Positions 22,524 to 34,180 of a stretch of DNA of 64,000 bases are shown here, piece by piece; position 1 is the first letter of the stretch; each line of letters begins with the position of its first letter. The stretch comes from Phaseolus vulgaris (lineage: Eukaryota; Streptophyta; Magnoliopsida; Fabales; Fabaceae): contig NC_023756.2 in assembly GCF_000499845.2 (NCBI RefSeq), forward strand, positions 2,443,332-2,507,331. The letters run 5' to 3'. Under the pieces are notes generated by a model. That model was not told where the DNA came from. It saw nothing but the letters and a program-made list of their open reading frames with translations, and did not search any database. A program made the translations under genes and the position numbers.

Positions 22524-22530
22524 TATAAAA
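22524..22530 (+). promoter_or_regulatory. TATA box of CYP82 gene 2
   Basis: TATAAAA in the context CTCCCTATAAAACC, 54 bp before the ATG at 22578. This is the best TATA box of the array. Confidence 0.65.
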
Positions 22531-22577
22531 CCAGAAAGGAAAACAAGTTCAAATATATTCCACCATAACAAGCAAAA

Positions 22578-24284
22578 ATGGACTTTCTCCTAAATTGCTT
22601 CACCTTAAAAATCACCACTCTTATTGTATCCTTCCTTTCTCTATACTTCTTCATTTTCTATCTATATCGGAGAAATTCTCGTGGAAAACAGGCTCCAATA
22701 GTGAAAGGTGCATGGCCAATACTTGGTCATCTTTCACTCTTGAATGCCTCACAAACACCCCATTGGACTTTGGGTGCTTTGGCTGACAACTATGGACCCT
22801 TGTTCACCATCAAGTTCGGTGTCAAAGAGGCCTTGGTGCTCAGCAACTGGGAAATGTCCAGGGAACTCTTCACCACCAACGACCTTGCCGTTTCATCACG
22901 TCCTAAACTCGTTGCCGTGGAAGTCATGTCCTACAACCAAGCCTTTGTAGGGTTGTCACCATACGGATCTTATTGGCGAGAGCTTCGAAAGATTGTGACT
23001 TCTGAGTTTCTCTCCAACCGCAAAATAGCGCAACTCAGCCACATTCGTGTCTCAGAGGTTCAAACCTCTATGAAAGAGCTCTGCAATTTATGTTATACTA
23101 GTGTAAACAACAAGAACAAAAAGGAGAATGAATCTTATAGTGCTGCTACTTTGGTGGACATGAAGGAGTGGTTTGCACATTTGACTTTCAACATTATAGT
23201 GAGGATGGTGGTGGGGAAGAGGTACTTTGGTGTGGTGCATGTGGAGGGAAAGGAGAAGGCAGAAAGGTTTCTGAAGAACTTAGAGGAGTTCATGAATTTG
23301 ATGGGGACTTTCACTGTGGCTGATGGAGTTCCTTGCTTGAGGTGGTTTGATTTCGGGGGCTATGAGAAGGCCATGAAAGCAACCGCTAAGGAAATGGACA
23401 AGCTGTTGAGTGAGTGGTTGGAGGAGCACCGTGAGAAGAAGGGTGATGGAGACTTTATGGATGTGATGATTTCAGCACTGAATGGGGCTCAGCTTGAAGG
23501 GTTTGATGCTGATACAATATGCAAAGCCACTTCCCTGGTTAGTACTACAATATATTTAAATACTTGCCATCATTTCAAAGATTGAATGTATTCCACTTTA
23601 TTTCTCTGTTTTGAATGAGAGGACCCTTTTGATGAAACTTGAACATATTTGCAGGAATTGATTTTGGGTGGAACTGATACAGCTGCTGTTACTCTTACAT
23701 GGGCACTAAGTCTGCTATTACGAAATCCTCTTGCAATGGAAAAGGCTAAAGAAGAAATTGACATGCATATTGGCAAAGATGGACACGTAAAAGAGTCAGA
23801 TATAAGCAAACTTGTGTATCTTCAAGCCGTAGTTAAAGAGACATTGAGATTGTATCCACCAGCACCTCTTTCATCACCTCGTGAATTCATAGAAAATTGC
23901 ACCTTAGGTGGCTACCACATCAAAAAGGGAACTCGACTGATGCATAACTTGTGGAAGATCCACAGAGACCCCAGTGTTTGGTCAGATCCATTAGAATTCA
24001 AACCAGAAAGGTTCCTCACCACTCACAAACATGTGGATCTTAGGGGTCGCCATTTTGAGTTGCTACCCTTTGGAAGTGGGAGAAGAATTTGTGCTGGAAT
24101 GTCCCTTGGCTTAAACGTGATCCATTTCAGTTTGGCTAACATGTTGCATTGCTTTGACATCTCGAATCCTTCGGCTGAACCTATTGATATGACCGAGTTC
24201 TTTGGATTTACCAATACCAGAGCTACTCCACTTGAGGTTTTGGTTAAGCCACGCCTATCTCCAAACTACTATGAAGCTTTATAA
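22578..24284 (+). CDS. CYP82-family cytochrome P450, gene 2
   Basis: Predicted ER-anchored monooxygenase of 529 residues. Exons are 22578-23537 and 23655-24284, with a short phase-0 intron of 117 bp, the shortest in the array. Membrane segment at about residues 10-30, then [14 protein letters not shown]-helix GGTDTA (325-330), with Ala where Thr/Ser is usual in the last position. ETLR 382-385, PERF 437-440, heme loop [10 protein letters not shown] with Cys466. It carries a lysine/asparagine-rich insertion ([13 protein letters not shown]) between the helices after residue 170 that the other copies lack. It groups loosely with gene 1 and stands apart from genes 3-7. Likely a separate substrate; function unknown. 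No MITE in its intron. Confidence 0.94.
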
Positions 24285-25075
24285 TCCTTATGTAAGGCAT
24301 TGTCCATGGTTCAAAGTTATGGTTGCGGTTGCAGTTACAATTTCCTCGCAAAACTTGACATTACAGGAAATTGTGGACAAATGCGGACTAAGTGATTGTG
24401 ATGAGTTGAAAAACCTTTATTTTGCGGCTGAAGTTGCAGTTGTTAACTTCAATTTAGAACTACGGTTTTGTGAGTCTTATATGTTGTATGTGTTCAAATC
24501 GAATCATGGTTTGTGGTCTATTCTAAGTTATGTGAACTTGTGATAGTTTTGTTCCTAGGCAGATTTATGTCACACGTATTTAGCTGTCATGAAATAAATG
24601 TGATCTTGTAATAAATTTATTTGTATCACTGTATGGGTTTGTGATTTTTTGGAGAAGATATTATCATAAAAGAATAAATGAGATGAAGTTGTTCATTCCC
24701 AATTTCCGAGGGTGCTTTGGATTTATTCTATGAATGAATTGCTTAATTGGTTAACCGTGAGTGATGAAGTTGTCTGTGCAATAATTGGAAACCAGAGGCA
24801 AAATAGAGAGTGTACTAATTAGCGTAGCAAATAATAAGAAAGTGATGCATAACAGTGAACTATAGGACAAATGATCTAAACTGCAAAATCCACAATTGAA
24901 GCTTGAAAAGTAAAGGTGTTTGGCTATTGGGGTTGTTGGATTTGGTTAAGGGGAGGGGTAGTAAGTACTTATGTTCCACTTAGAGTGATTATTTTTTCAC
25001 CCTCATTTTGTGTATGTACTAATTATATAAATATATATATATATATATATATCACTTTCTGATCTTAAAGAAATT
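24285..25075. other. 3' flank of CYP82 gene 2
   Basis: 24310-24480 has a GCGG/TTGCAG-rich stretch without a coding signal. 24735-24860 (TGAATTGCTTAATTGGTTAACCGTGA ... AAGTGATGCATAACAG) is repeated almost exactly at 33428-33555, downstream of gene 3, marking duplicated 3' flanks. An (AT)n run lies at 25025-25052. Confidence 0.6.
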
Positions 25076-25560
25076 AAAAGAAAAATAAAACTTTAATTTA
25101 ATGTCATGTCATGTTAATAAACTGGAAAATTATTATTGTAATATAAATTTGTAAAATTCTATTACAAATTAGAAAATAAATACGACCACACTTTTTTCAA
25201 TTAGAAGCGAAAATTTATATATATGTTAGGTTTTTGTCTTCATTAAAACCAACACATGTGGTAACCTTCCATTTCCGGTTTGAAAATATGTAAACCTCTT
25301 TTATCAAAATTAAGAACTCATGATAATATCTTTATACTAAAAAATAAAAAATAAATAAATGCTTTGTTTATTTACCAATATAACTTACCCATTCATTTAT
25401 ACCTTTTTCTTTTCAAAATTTTAAGATTATTTCATATTTTGTTATAAAAAAATATTATATTACACTGACTTTGTTATTAAAGAAAGAGTAGATAATTAAG
25501 TGAAAGAGGAAAAAGTAATGATGGAGGTACAAATTTTTCTAAGTTAACTTCTTTATCTTG
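25076..25560 (+). repeat. Dispersed repeat, inverted copy at 41535-41990
   Basis: Shared phrases include TTCAATTAGAAGCGAAAATTTATA, TTAAAACCAACACATGTGG and AAAGAAAGAGTA...TAATGATGGAGGTACAAATTT. The partner 16 kb away reads the same on the other strand. This copy has about 105 extra bases near 25262-25365. Ends undefined; type unknown. Confidence 0.65.
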
Positions 25561-25609
25561 AGTGAAAATGTATAAATTAATATCAAAATTAAAAGAATGG
25601 ATTGACAGT

Positions 25610-25690
25610 TTTTTTTATGGACAAAGAATAATTAAATTAAGATAAAGGGACACTTTAAGAGTGTTCCAACCCTTTTACATATTTCATTAT
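25610..25690 (-). mobile_element. LINE 3'-end fragment
   Basis: Minus-strand version of the LINE tail (complement reads GGGTTGGAACACTCTTAAAG). Confidence 0.45.
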
Positions 25691-26179
25691 TAGCTAGCTT
25701 AAACTAAAATTAAAATTAGCTGAATTTATAGCACAACATGTAACAAGCTTAAGCTTCCTAAATAGCTTTACAACCCACGGCCAACACACCCACTTTTTCT
25801 GCATAAAAAACCAGCAACACTCTTCCGCTCCCTTCACTCTCCATGAGCCTTTAGAGTTGCTAAACCCAATTCAGTGCGTTGATAGATAAACCAAATTCTA
25901 CATTCTTCTGCGTAATTATGCAGAATTAAAAACCATATTGTACTAATAACAAGTTGCAATTGCAATGGCCATAAGATTTTGTACTGGTGATGAATTAACA
26001 ACTATGGATGGATCCTAACCCCAAACCAAAAAAAAAATATACAAATTCAAACGATTCATAATTATATAAGTTTCTAACAGAAAATGGTAGATTTATGATA
26101 GGACATGAATAAGCCACTTGACAAAAGAATATGATGCTTTTAAGAAAAAAACCATCCAAAGGTCTTTAATTATATTTCT

Positions 26180-27230
26180 ATATTTTTTTTCTAAGTTTTA
26201 AAAGTCTTGTCTTGATATTTGCGTGTTATTTCTTGGGGAATTCTTTGTATTTTTTTTCCAATTTTCCCATATAAAGTCTTGTCTTTTCATTTTTCTTAGC
26301 AATAATAGAATGAAAAATTTGACTTATTTAAAAATATTCAGTATTATTGGAGCATTTTTGTCCGTTCACTACTTTATTGTTTGATAGAATCTTATCGTCC
26401 GGAACAATAATTAAATGGTGCATAGAATTCAACTGTGTAAGGGACCTATTTGGATTAGAAAGTACTCATACTTTGTTCAACTAAGTCACGTACTTTGTTT
26501 CCTTCTATCTTTTTTCACGATGACAGAACAGTAGGGATCATCAGTGTTTTGATCTGTAAATTTAAAAAGAGTGTGAAGATGGAAAAATGAGTGAGAGATC
26601 ATTTGTTTCTTCTCTCTCAATAGTATAGAAAGTCAGCAAGAAATATTTTTGAAATTTGGAATCAGAGTTATTAATACTCCGAATCAACAATTGATTATGT
26701 TTTTCTTTTTTTTTAGGTGGATAATCAATTATAAATATGTAAAATTATGAAAGATAATCAATTATATTTTGTCGAGTTTCTTAAAGAGAGTTGTCTCACG
26801 TCCTAGGTGATCTCTACTTACCCATATGTGTTGGTTTCAGGTATAGATATCCATTTGTTGAAGGTCGTTCGAGCTTTTTCTAGGAGTATGACATGGATTA
26901 CTTTGGTGTTGAGTGTCTGGTACTCAAATTTTAGCTCGAGACATTTTCTCTACCTCTTCTTACCCTTAAAAAGCAAGGGCACCATGCGTCCTTGAACTGG
27001 TAACCATCTTTCGATTAACCTAGCTTCCTCCGTCTCTCGAGACCAACAAAAGATAGTACATGAATATTCACCTGTTATCCATCGATTATGCCTTTCAACC
27101 TGATTTTAGACCCTGACTCACCTCTTTAAATTGATAATCGATTATGGATGAAAGAGAATAGAAGATAATCGATTTTTGTTCTGTTCTTCCTTCTTCATCC
27201 TGTCATCCGTGGTTTGTTTCCTACATCTTT
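26180..27230 (+). repeat. Copy 2 of the CYP82-flanking segment, with an insertion
   Basis: 26190-26775 matches 1-560 and the other copies (AAAGTCTTGTCTTTTCATTT, CTTATCGTCCGGAACAATAA, GATAATCAATTATA). The match to 600-690 resumes at about 27150-27225 (CTTCTTCATCCTGTCATCCGTG). About 375 bp in between (26776-27150) is absent from the first copy and begins TGTCGAG; its nature is unknown. Confidence 0.6.
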
Positions 27231-27239
27231 CTTTACTCT

Positions 27240-28237
27240 TTTTTTAATTATATCCTCTTTTTTCCAACACAACAAATCCAAAATAGTTAGATAAATATCA
27301 AATAAACGAGACAATCTTTTAATAATAATAATAATTTTAGATGGACTGAGATATTATGTGAATAGTTTTATTGGTCTAGGAAATTATATCTTTAATTGGG
27401 AAAAAGGGATCAATAATAATAAATTGAGAAAGGAAACAAAATGAGGATAAGGAATAGTGGTATTAATTCACTACTAAAATTAACATTACTATTAACTTTA
27501 TGTAATATAATATGTAATGATACTTTTTTTTAACATGTTAATGTAGTTTTTATGAATACATTAAATTGTATTTTTTAATATAATAGATAATTAAATTTCA
27601 TAATATTATTAATTTATATATCATAATATTTTTAAATTTTAAAGATGCACAAAAAATTTCTTAGCCAAATTTTAAATACTGATTTACTTTTAAAATGTAT
27701 TAATTTTTTAATATTAAAATTATATAAATACATTAATTTAACTAACAAAATTATTTTAAATTAATAAATAAAAAATTATATAATTATAATTATATTTAAA
27801 TTTAAATTTTAAAATTTATTTATTTATTTATTTTAATTCTACATTGTTTTATTCTTTTATTTATAATTAAAATTTTAAATTATTTTAATTAACTAAAATA
27901 TACACAAAATTAATTATTATTTATTTCTTTTTTTATAAAAAAAGTAAACTTGTAATCTTATAATTTATACAATTAAAAATAATTCAAAATATCCTTACAA
28001 CTATCACATCACTCACATATTTTAATAAACTTTCCTCACCCATCTAATGTAAGATACTCTAATCCAAATAATGTAAACTTTCTTCACACTTTTTTTTATC
28101 AAATATTTACATTTATACTCTCTCACACCCTCAACTTTTTACTTCTCAAATCAAATAAAACATATGTACCTTTTAATAAATGTTCATTGACGAATGTGAG
28201 CTTAAAATTATTACACATCGTTTTCTTATGCTTTCAT
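27240..28237. other. Very AT-rich spacer, nothing recognised
   Basis: Long A/T tracts, no coding signal, no terminal repeats. Confidence 0.4.
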
Positions 28238-28437
28238 TTATATTAATTTAAAATCTAAATAATTGGTAGTTAAAATTTTGGTAGCTAATTATATACCAAT
28301 TTAGAAACTATTTAACAATAATAGAAACTAATTTAGAAATTAAAAAATTTGTTAGTTTCTAAAATAATCTCTAATTTAGTAACTATAACAAATAATTATT
28401 TTTGTCTCTAAAATTAATTTGTTAGTTTCTTGTAGTG
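28238..28437. mobile_element. Half copy of the palindromic CACTA-type MITE
   Basis: Has the right half (AATTGGTAGTTAAAATTTTGGTAGCTAATTA ... TTTCTTGTAGTG, ending 28437). The left half is missing. Confidence 0.7.
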
Positions 28438-28863
28438 ATTAATTTGTATGAGAATTTATCTTTTAAAAACTTAATAGTAATCAATTTGATAAAGATTGAG
28501 AAAAAAAAAACATGGTTTTGTCTTTGCAAAAATCGTTAGTTGACCATCATGATAAACTTTTACAACACAAAACTTACTATAAAATAGATTAAGAAAATAA
28601 GATTGAAAAAACTATTTAAGTTATTCTTGTGAATGAAAGTAAATCTCTATATCTATTATAATTAAATATGAGAATTATATATATACTCAGAAATTCAGAG
28701 TAATGTTGGTGTCAATAAATCATAACCCAATCCTTGAAGAAAACTTATATTTTTACATTTTTATTGATATTTTGAGTTCAATTTAATTATTATATTTTAA
28801 ATTTCATCTTCATTTGACTTAGATTTTTAGATATGGATATAATATTACCAAATTCAAAAGTAT

Positions 28864-29345
28864 CTTAATTTTTTTTAAAATAAAGCTAAGTTTTGAAATT
28901 GTTGTTAAATTAGTCCATCTTAATTTAGGTTTGATTTTCAAAAATTTGGATTCAAACACAATTTATCTATTAATATAACATGTCTTAATTTTTATTATAT
29001 CTCTATACTTTTCTACTAAATTTAAAAAGTTGTTATTTTTGGGAATTCTTTGTTCACTAGGATAGAAAAGCAATAAATGTGTTTTTGTTTGTTTTCAATT
29101 AATTAAAAGGATTGAAAAAGACTGATTTGAGAAGGAAAAAGAAAGACAATGAAACATTAAATCCTCTGCTCATACAAACACAACCATAAATTCTTGTCTT
29201 TTCAATTTTCTTACCAATAATAGAATAATTTATTTTTTTATTTATTTTAAAATATTCAGTATTCTTGGAGATTTTTGTCTCATTCACTACTTTATTGTTT
29301 GTAGAATCTTATCGTCCGGAACAATAATTAAGTGGTACAGTTGTA
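28864..29345 (+). repeat. Copy 3 of the CYP82-flanking segment
   Basis: Begins CTTAATTTTTTTTAAAATAAAG and matches 43310-43800 over its whole length, including ATTCAGTATTCTTGGAG and CTTATCGTCCGGAACAATAA. Confidence 0.65.
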
Positions 29346-29454
29346 GCCTTACTTTCTGTGCCACTTATCCTATGCTATGCTCATATTCGTTATTGGTGTT
29401 GCTTATATTCTTACAATTCTTAAGATTTATATAGTTATTAATGTAAATTGTTTA

Positions 29455-29491
<37 letters not shown>

Positions 29492-30590
29492 AAAAATATT
29501 AAAGTAATAATATTGTAAAAATGGATGTATGGTTTTTAAAAGTATTATTTTTCTTCAATTAATATTAGGGTATGTATTATTTTTCTTTAATTAATATCAT
29601 TCTTATGGATTTGAAAAGATTTGATGTGAAAATGGGGTTATTTGGATTAATAGAAGATGATAAGAAATAAAGAAAAAGTTTAAAAAAAGTTAATGAATGA
29701 TGTGATATGTGTTATTGATAAAATATTATTTTGTAATAAATAAAAGTGTAAGATTACAAATATATCTAGTTAATATTAAATTAAATTAAAATATGATTAA
29801 ATTGTTTTATGTATAAATAAATAAAAAATATGTAAAAATACTTTACAAATTTTTTGATATATATATTTAGTACAAATAAAATGGTTAATTTTTTTAAAAA
29901 ATTAACAAATATAAATTCTAAATTATTTAATATATATAAATAAAATTATTAAATTATTAAAAATTCTAAATAAATACAATTTGGAAGAAAAATATTTAAA
30001 CTTTTCCATAGGGCCAAAATGTAATAGCATTTACTCTATATCGATTTTTTCCAGAATCTCTTCAAAGACACAAGGAAAAAAAATAATTATTCTTTGCTTT
30101 TCTATCCACATGAAGAGTATTCATGCGGAAACCTACACTTAGATTGGAAGGGGATATGTGAGGATTTGAAGAAGAGATGTGAGAGGAGAGGAAAATATGT
30201 GTAAGATTTTGAGGAAATGGATGTGTGAGTGCGTGAGAAGAAAGTGTAAAGAAAGTGAAGTAATTTGAAATATTAAAAAAATAAATCAGAAAATAAATTA
30301 GATCTTACATAAATAAAAAATATTATTTTTTAATATTAAAAACTATCTAATGAAAAATAAAAATATTACAACAACAAAAGTATAATCTAATTAACAATAA
30401 TAAAAAAGAGTTTTATAACAAATTATAACTCATAAATATAATAATTACAAAAAAAATATATTTATAAAAACACAACAATAAATTAAATAATAATTTTTTT
30501 AAAATATACTATAAAATTAAAAAATAAATCACATCTTACATGAATAATAAAAAAAAATGTCCTTACCACTTGCATATACATATTAAAATC
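29346..30590. other. AT-rich upstream region of CYP82 gene 3
   Basis: Contains an (AT)n run at 29459-29489 and a purine-rich patch at 30120-30260. The last 30 bp before the ATG region (CATATTAAAATCCAATTTGTG) match the leader of gene 5. No clear TATA box. Confidence 0.4.
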
Positions 30591-30642
30591 CAATTTGTGT
30601 AACATAGAGCATGGGATACACAATCTTCTCTTGGATAAAATA

Positions 30643-33033
30643 ATGGATCTAAATGTTTCTGCAATTGGACTTGTTTCTCTAATCGTCTTCTGTTTCTTTT
30701 TCTATGGCCACTTCAAATTTTCTCAAGGAAAAGAAGCTCCCACAGTTGCAGGTGCATGGCCAATACTTGGTCACCTTCCATTGATGAGTGCTTCAAAGTC
30801 ACCCCACAGAACCTTGGGTGCTTTGGCTGACAAATATGGACCCATTTTCACCATCAAACTTGGTGCCAAAAAAGCTTTGGTAATCAACAACTGGGAAACG
30901 GCAAAGGAATGCTTCACAACAAACGACATCGTCGTTTCCTCTCGCCCCAAGCTTGTTGCCGCAGAACACATGAGCTACAACAAAGCCATGTTTGCCTTAG
31001 CACCCTGTGGTCCCTATTGGCAAAAAATAAGAAAGATTACAGTCTCAGAGATTCTCTCCCCTCAGCGAGTGAAGCAACTACGTCATGTTTTTGAGTCAGA
31101 AGTTGAAGAATCGATCAAGGAGCTCTCTAACTTTTGGTGCAGCAACAAGAATGAGAGCGGTTATGCCTTGGTGGAGTTGAAGCAATGGTTTTCTCATCTG
31201 ATATTCAACATGGTCCTTCAAATGATTACAGGGAAGCGATATTTTAGTGCAGCAACTGTGGATGATGAGAAGGCACAGAGATTTGTGAGGGCTGTGGAGG
31301 AGTTCATGCGCCTGTTCGGGGTGTTCACAGTGGGAGATGCTGTTCCATGGTTGAGATGGTTTGATTTTGGAGGGCATGAGAAGGCAATGAAAGAAACTGC
31401 AAAAGAGTTGGATATTATTCTTGGTGAGGAGTTAGAGGAACACAGAAAAAGGAAGGGTTTGGGTGAGAAGGATGATGAAGTTCAAGATTTCATGGATGTG
31501 ATGATTTCATTGTTTGATGGAATAACTATTGATGGGTTCGATGCAGATACCGTCATCAAATCCACTGTACTGGTATGGATCTTTATTGCATCTTATTTTT
31601 TTTATTAAATCACATTATAACTTTAAATTTTATTGTACAAAAATTAAGGTATTAAAACCAAAACCATTTATGAATTTGAGAAAGATAAACAAATAATATT
31701 AAATATTAAATAACCAAAATGTTGTGAAGATGTTATGAATTAGGGATTTAGTGTAATTTTTTCTTGTATCTCTATCACTTTCTTCTTAGATTTCATACTT
31801 TGAAAAATACTCAAATTATCTTTTAATATTTTTTATTAAATATTTTTTCTTTAATTTCGGAATATGCACGTTAACTTCCTGATTTATAAAATTTAGAAGT
31901 TAAAATTTGTGTTTGGGATTTTACAATATTTCTGATTGTACAATTCAAAATTTCAGATTGTATAATTCAAAATACAATTTTTTATATCAAATTATAGAAT
32001 TTAAAATGAATAATTTTAGAATTTTTTACGAATATAAGACTGCAAGATAAATTATGAGATGAAGAAATAAACTTTTAAATTTTTAAAAATGAGGATTATG
32101 GGGATAGATCACCTGTCTCACACTTGGCTTATGCGGGTTAGGCGAAATGATTTAAATTCTAAATTTGGTAGCAAAAACTTTGTAGCTAATTAGATACAAA
32201 TTTAGAAAATATTTAACAATAATAGAAACTAATTTAGAAACCAAAAATTTGTTTAGTCTCTAAAATGGTCTCTAATTTAGTCAATATAGTAATTAATTAT
32301 TTTTTGTCTATAAAATTAGTTTCTATTTAATGATTTTCTTGTACTGATGATTTGTTTATGTTATAGAAGAACTTGTGAATAAGATCATATCCTTATTTTG
32401 TAGTTAGTGATTGCAGGAGGAACTGACACAAGTAGTACTCTTCTTACGTGGGTAATATCTTTGATTTTGAGAAATCCTTTGGTATTGGAAAAAGTAAAAG
32501 TTGAACTAGACATTCATGTTGGAAAAGAGAAATGTGTAAGTGAGTCTCATATAAGCAAGTTAACATATCTTCAAGCCATAGTCAAGGAAACATTAAGATT
32601 GTATCCTCCTGGTCCTCTTTTGGCACCTCATGAAATTATAGAGGACTGCATTTTAAGTGGTTATAATATAAAAAAAGGAACTCGTCTAATCACAAATCTT
32701 TGGAAGATTCACACAGACAAGAATGTTTGGGAAGATCCATTGGAGTTCAAACCTGAAAGGTTTCTTACAACTTACAAAGATCTCGATGTCAAAGGTCATC
32801 ATTTTGAGCTAATACCATTTGGAGGTGGTAGAAGAATGTGTCCAGGAATATCCTTTGGCCTTGAAGTAGTGCAATTCTCTCTTGCTAGTATTTTGCACTC
32901 TTTTGAATTTTTAAGTTCATCACCTGATCCTATTGACATGACCGAAACCTTTGGATTAACCAACACCAAAGGCACTCCACTTGAGATTCTTATTAAACCA
33001 CGTCTATCTTTTAGTTGTAACGAAAACAACTAA
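30643..33033 (+). CDS. CYP82A-like cytochrome P450, gene 3
   Basis: 519 residues. Exons are 30643-31572 and 32404-33033 (phase 0, GT-TAG). The ATG at 30643 gives the [10 protein letters not shown] start shared with gene 5; the in-frame ATG at 30595 would add 16 residues before the anchor and is not favoured. Anchor about 5-24, then [20 protein letters not shown] at the start of exon 2, ETLR 372-375, PERF 427-430, heme loop [10 protein letters not shown] with Cys456. Odd points: His386 replaces the Arg of the usual PREF motif, and APCGPYWQK replaces APYGPYWRK. The last 250 bp of exon 2 is almost identical to gene 4. The intron contains a MITE half (32147-32346) and a short hAT-like scrap (about 32085-32145). 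Probably an ER monooxygenase in defence metabolism; the His substitution could lower activity. Confidence 0.93.
32147..32346. mobile_element. MITE half copy in the intron of CYP82 gene 3
   Basis: Starts around TTCTAAATTTGGTAGC and ends ATGATTTTCTTGTACTG (32346), the right terminus of the palindromic family. Confidence 0.75.
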
Positions 33034-33780
33034 TCCATGTGCTAGCTATGCTGTCACAATTTGTTTTCATTTAAAGTACTTTTTTTCTATAATATTGTTC
33101 AAAGTCTTTGTTATCTTTGTATTTTCATTCAAAGTGCTTGATATATTTGTACTTTCCTTCAAAGTACTTGATATATTTATAGTTTATCTTGGTAAACTTT
33201 GAAACTCTTTCAAATATATATTATTTTTAGTAGACTTTCTTTATTGAGTCAGGTTAGAGAGTTGGACCGTATTTAGAGATTCATTGCTTAATTCTTAATC
33301 GCGGATTGAAGTGATTAATCCTATTTGAACGTAATTGTATTTATGTTGTCGATCAGTTCATTAATGTGGATTACGATCTCGATCGGTCACTGATAAGTCT
33401 CGAGAGATTACATTAGTCGATACAATTAATGAATTGCTTAATTGGTTAACCGTGACTGATGAAGGTGTGCAATAATTGGAAACCAGAGGCAAAATACAGA
33501 GTGCACTAATTAGCTTAGCAAATAATAAGAAAGTGATGCATAACAGTTTCACATAGAAAGAGTTTTGCAAATCCTTCAACGGGTGGGTGCCATTTTTACA
33601 TGCACCACATCTCTTTTTTCAGGTAAGTCACGTACTACTTTAATATTTATGTACCCTTTGATTAAATGCCTCATTGGTCAATGAGCTTACGATTATAACA
33701 CATCATTTTCTTATGCTTTCATATTATATTAATATTCAAATGACCTACACTGCAAAATGATGTGTTAGTATAACGTGTTT
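33034..33780. other. 3' flank of CYP82 gene 3
   Basis: 33034-33215 is the 3' untranslated part shared with genes 4 and 5 (TTCAAAGTACTTGATATATTTATAG). 33428-33555 repeats 24735-24860. The rest is anonymous. Confidence 0.6.
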
Positions 33781-34025
33781 TAATTTTAATTATATCTCTA
33801 TACTTTTTTTCTATTAGTTTTAAAAGTCTTCTCTTGATTTGTGCGTCTTATCTTTAGTCGGGGATTCTTTGCATTTTTCCAATTTTCTCATATGTACCAC
33901 GAGGAACAAAGTCTTGTTTTTTGAATTTTCTTAGCAGTAATAGAATGAAAATTTTGACTTATATGTAAAAATATTATTCAGTATTACTGGAGCAATTTTG
34001 TCCCATTCACTACTTTATTGTTGAG
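33781..34025 (+). repeat. Copy 4 (short) of the CYP82-flanking segment
   Basis: Matches 43436-43745 and 28980-29300. Ends abruptly at CACTACTTTATTGTT, without the CTTATCGTCCGG part. Confidence 0.65.
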
Positions 34026-34180
34026 TGGTTCAATATTTGTGGCTGAAGACATCATATATATAATATATGCGAACCTTATATTATTTTAATTTATTTCTTT
34101 TACATGAACTTGGACTTTATTGATTCTGGTCTAAATTATACACCTTAACCTACCCACATTCACAATTCACTTATGAACAT

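Noticed and set aside
24202..24543. 113-codon frame overlapping the end of CYP82 gene 2
   Set aside because: Begins inside the P450 exon in another frame and continues into the 3' flank; no independent support.
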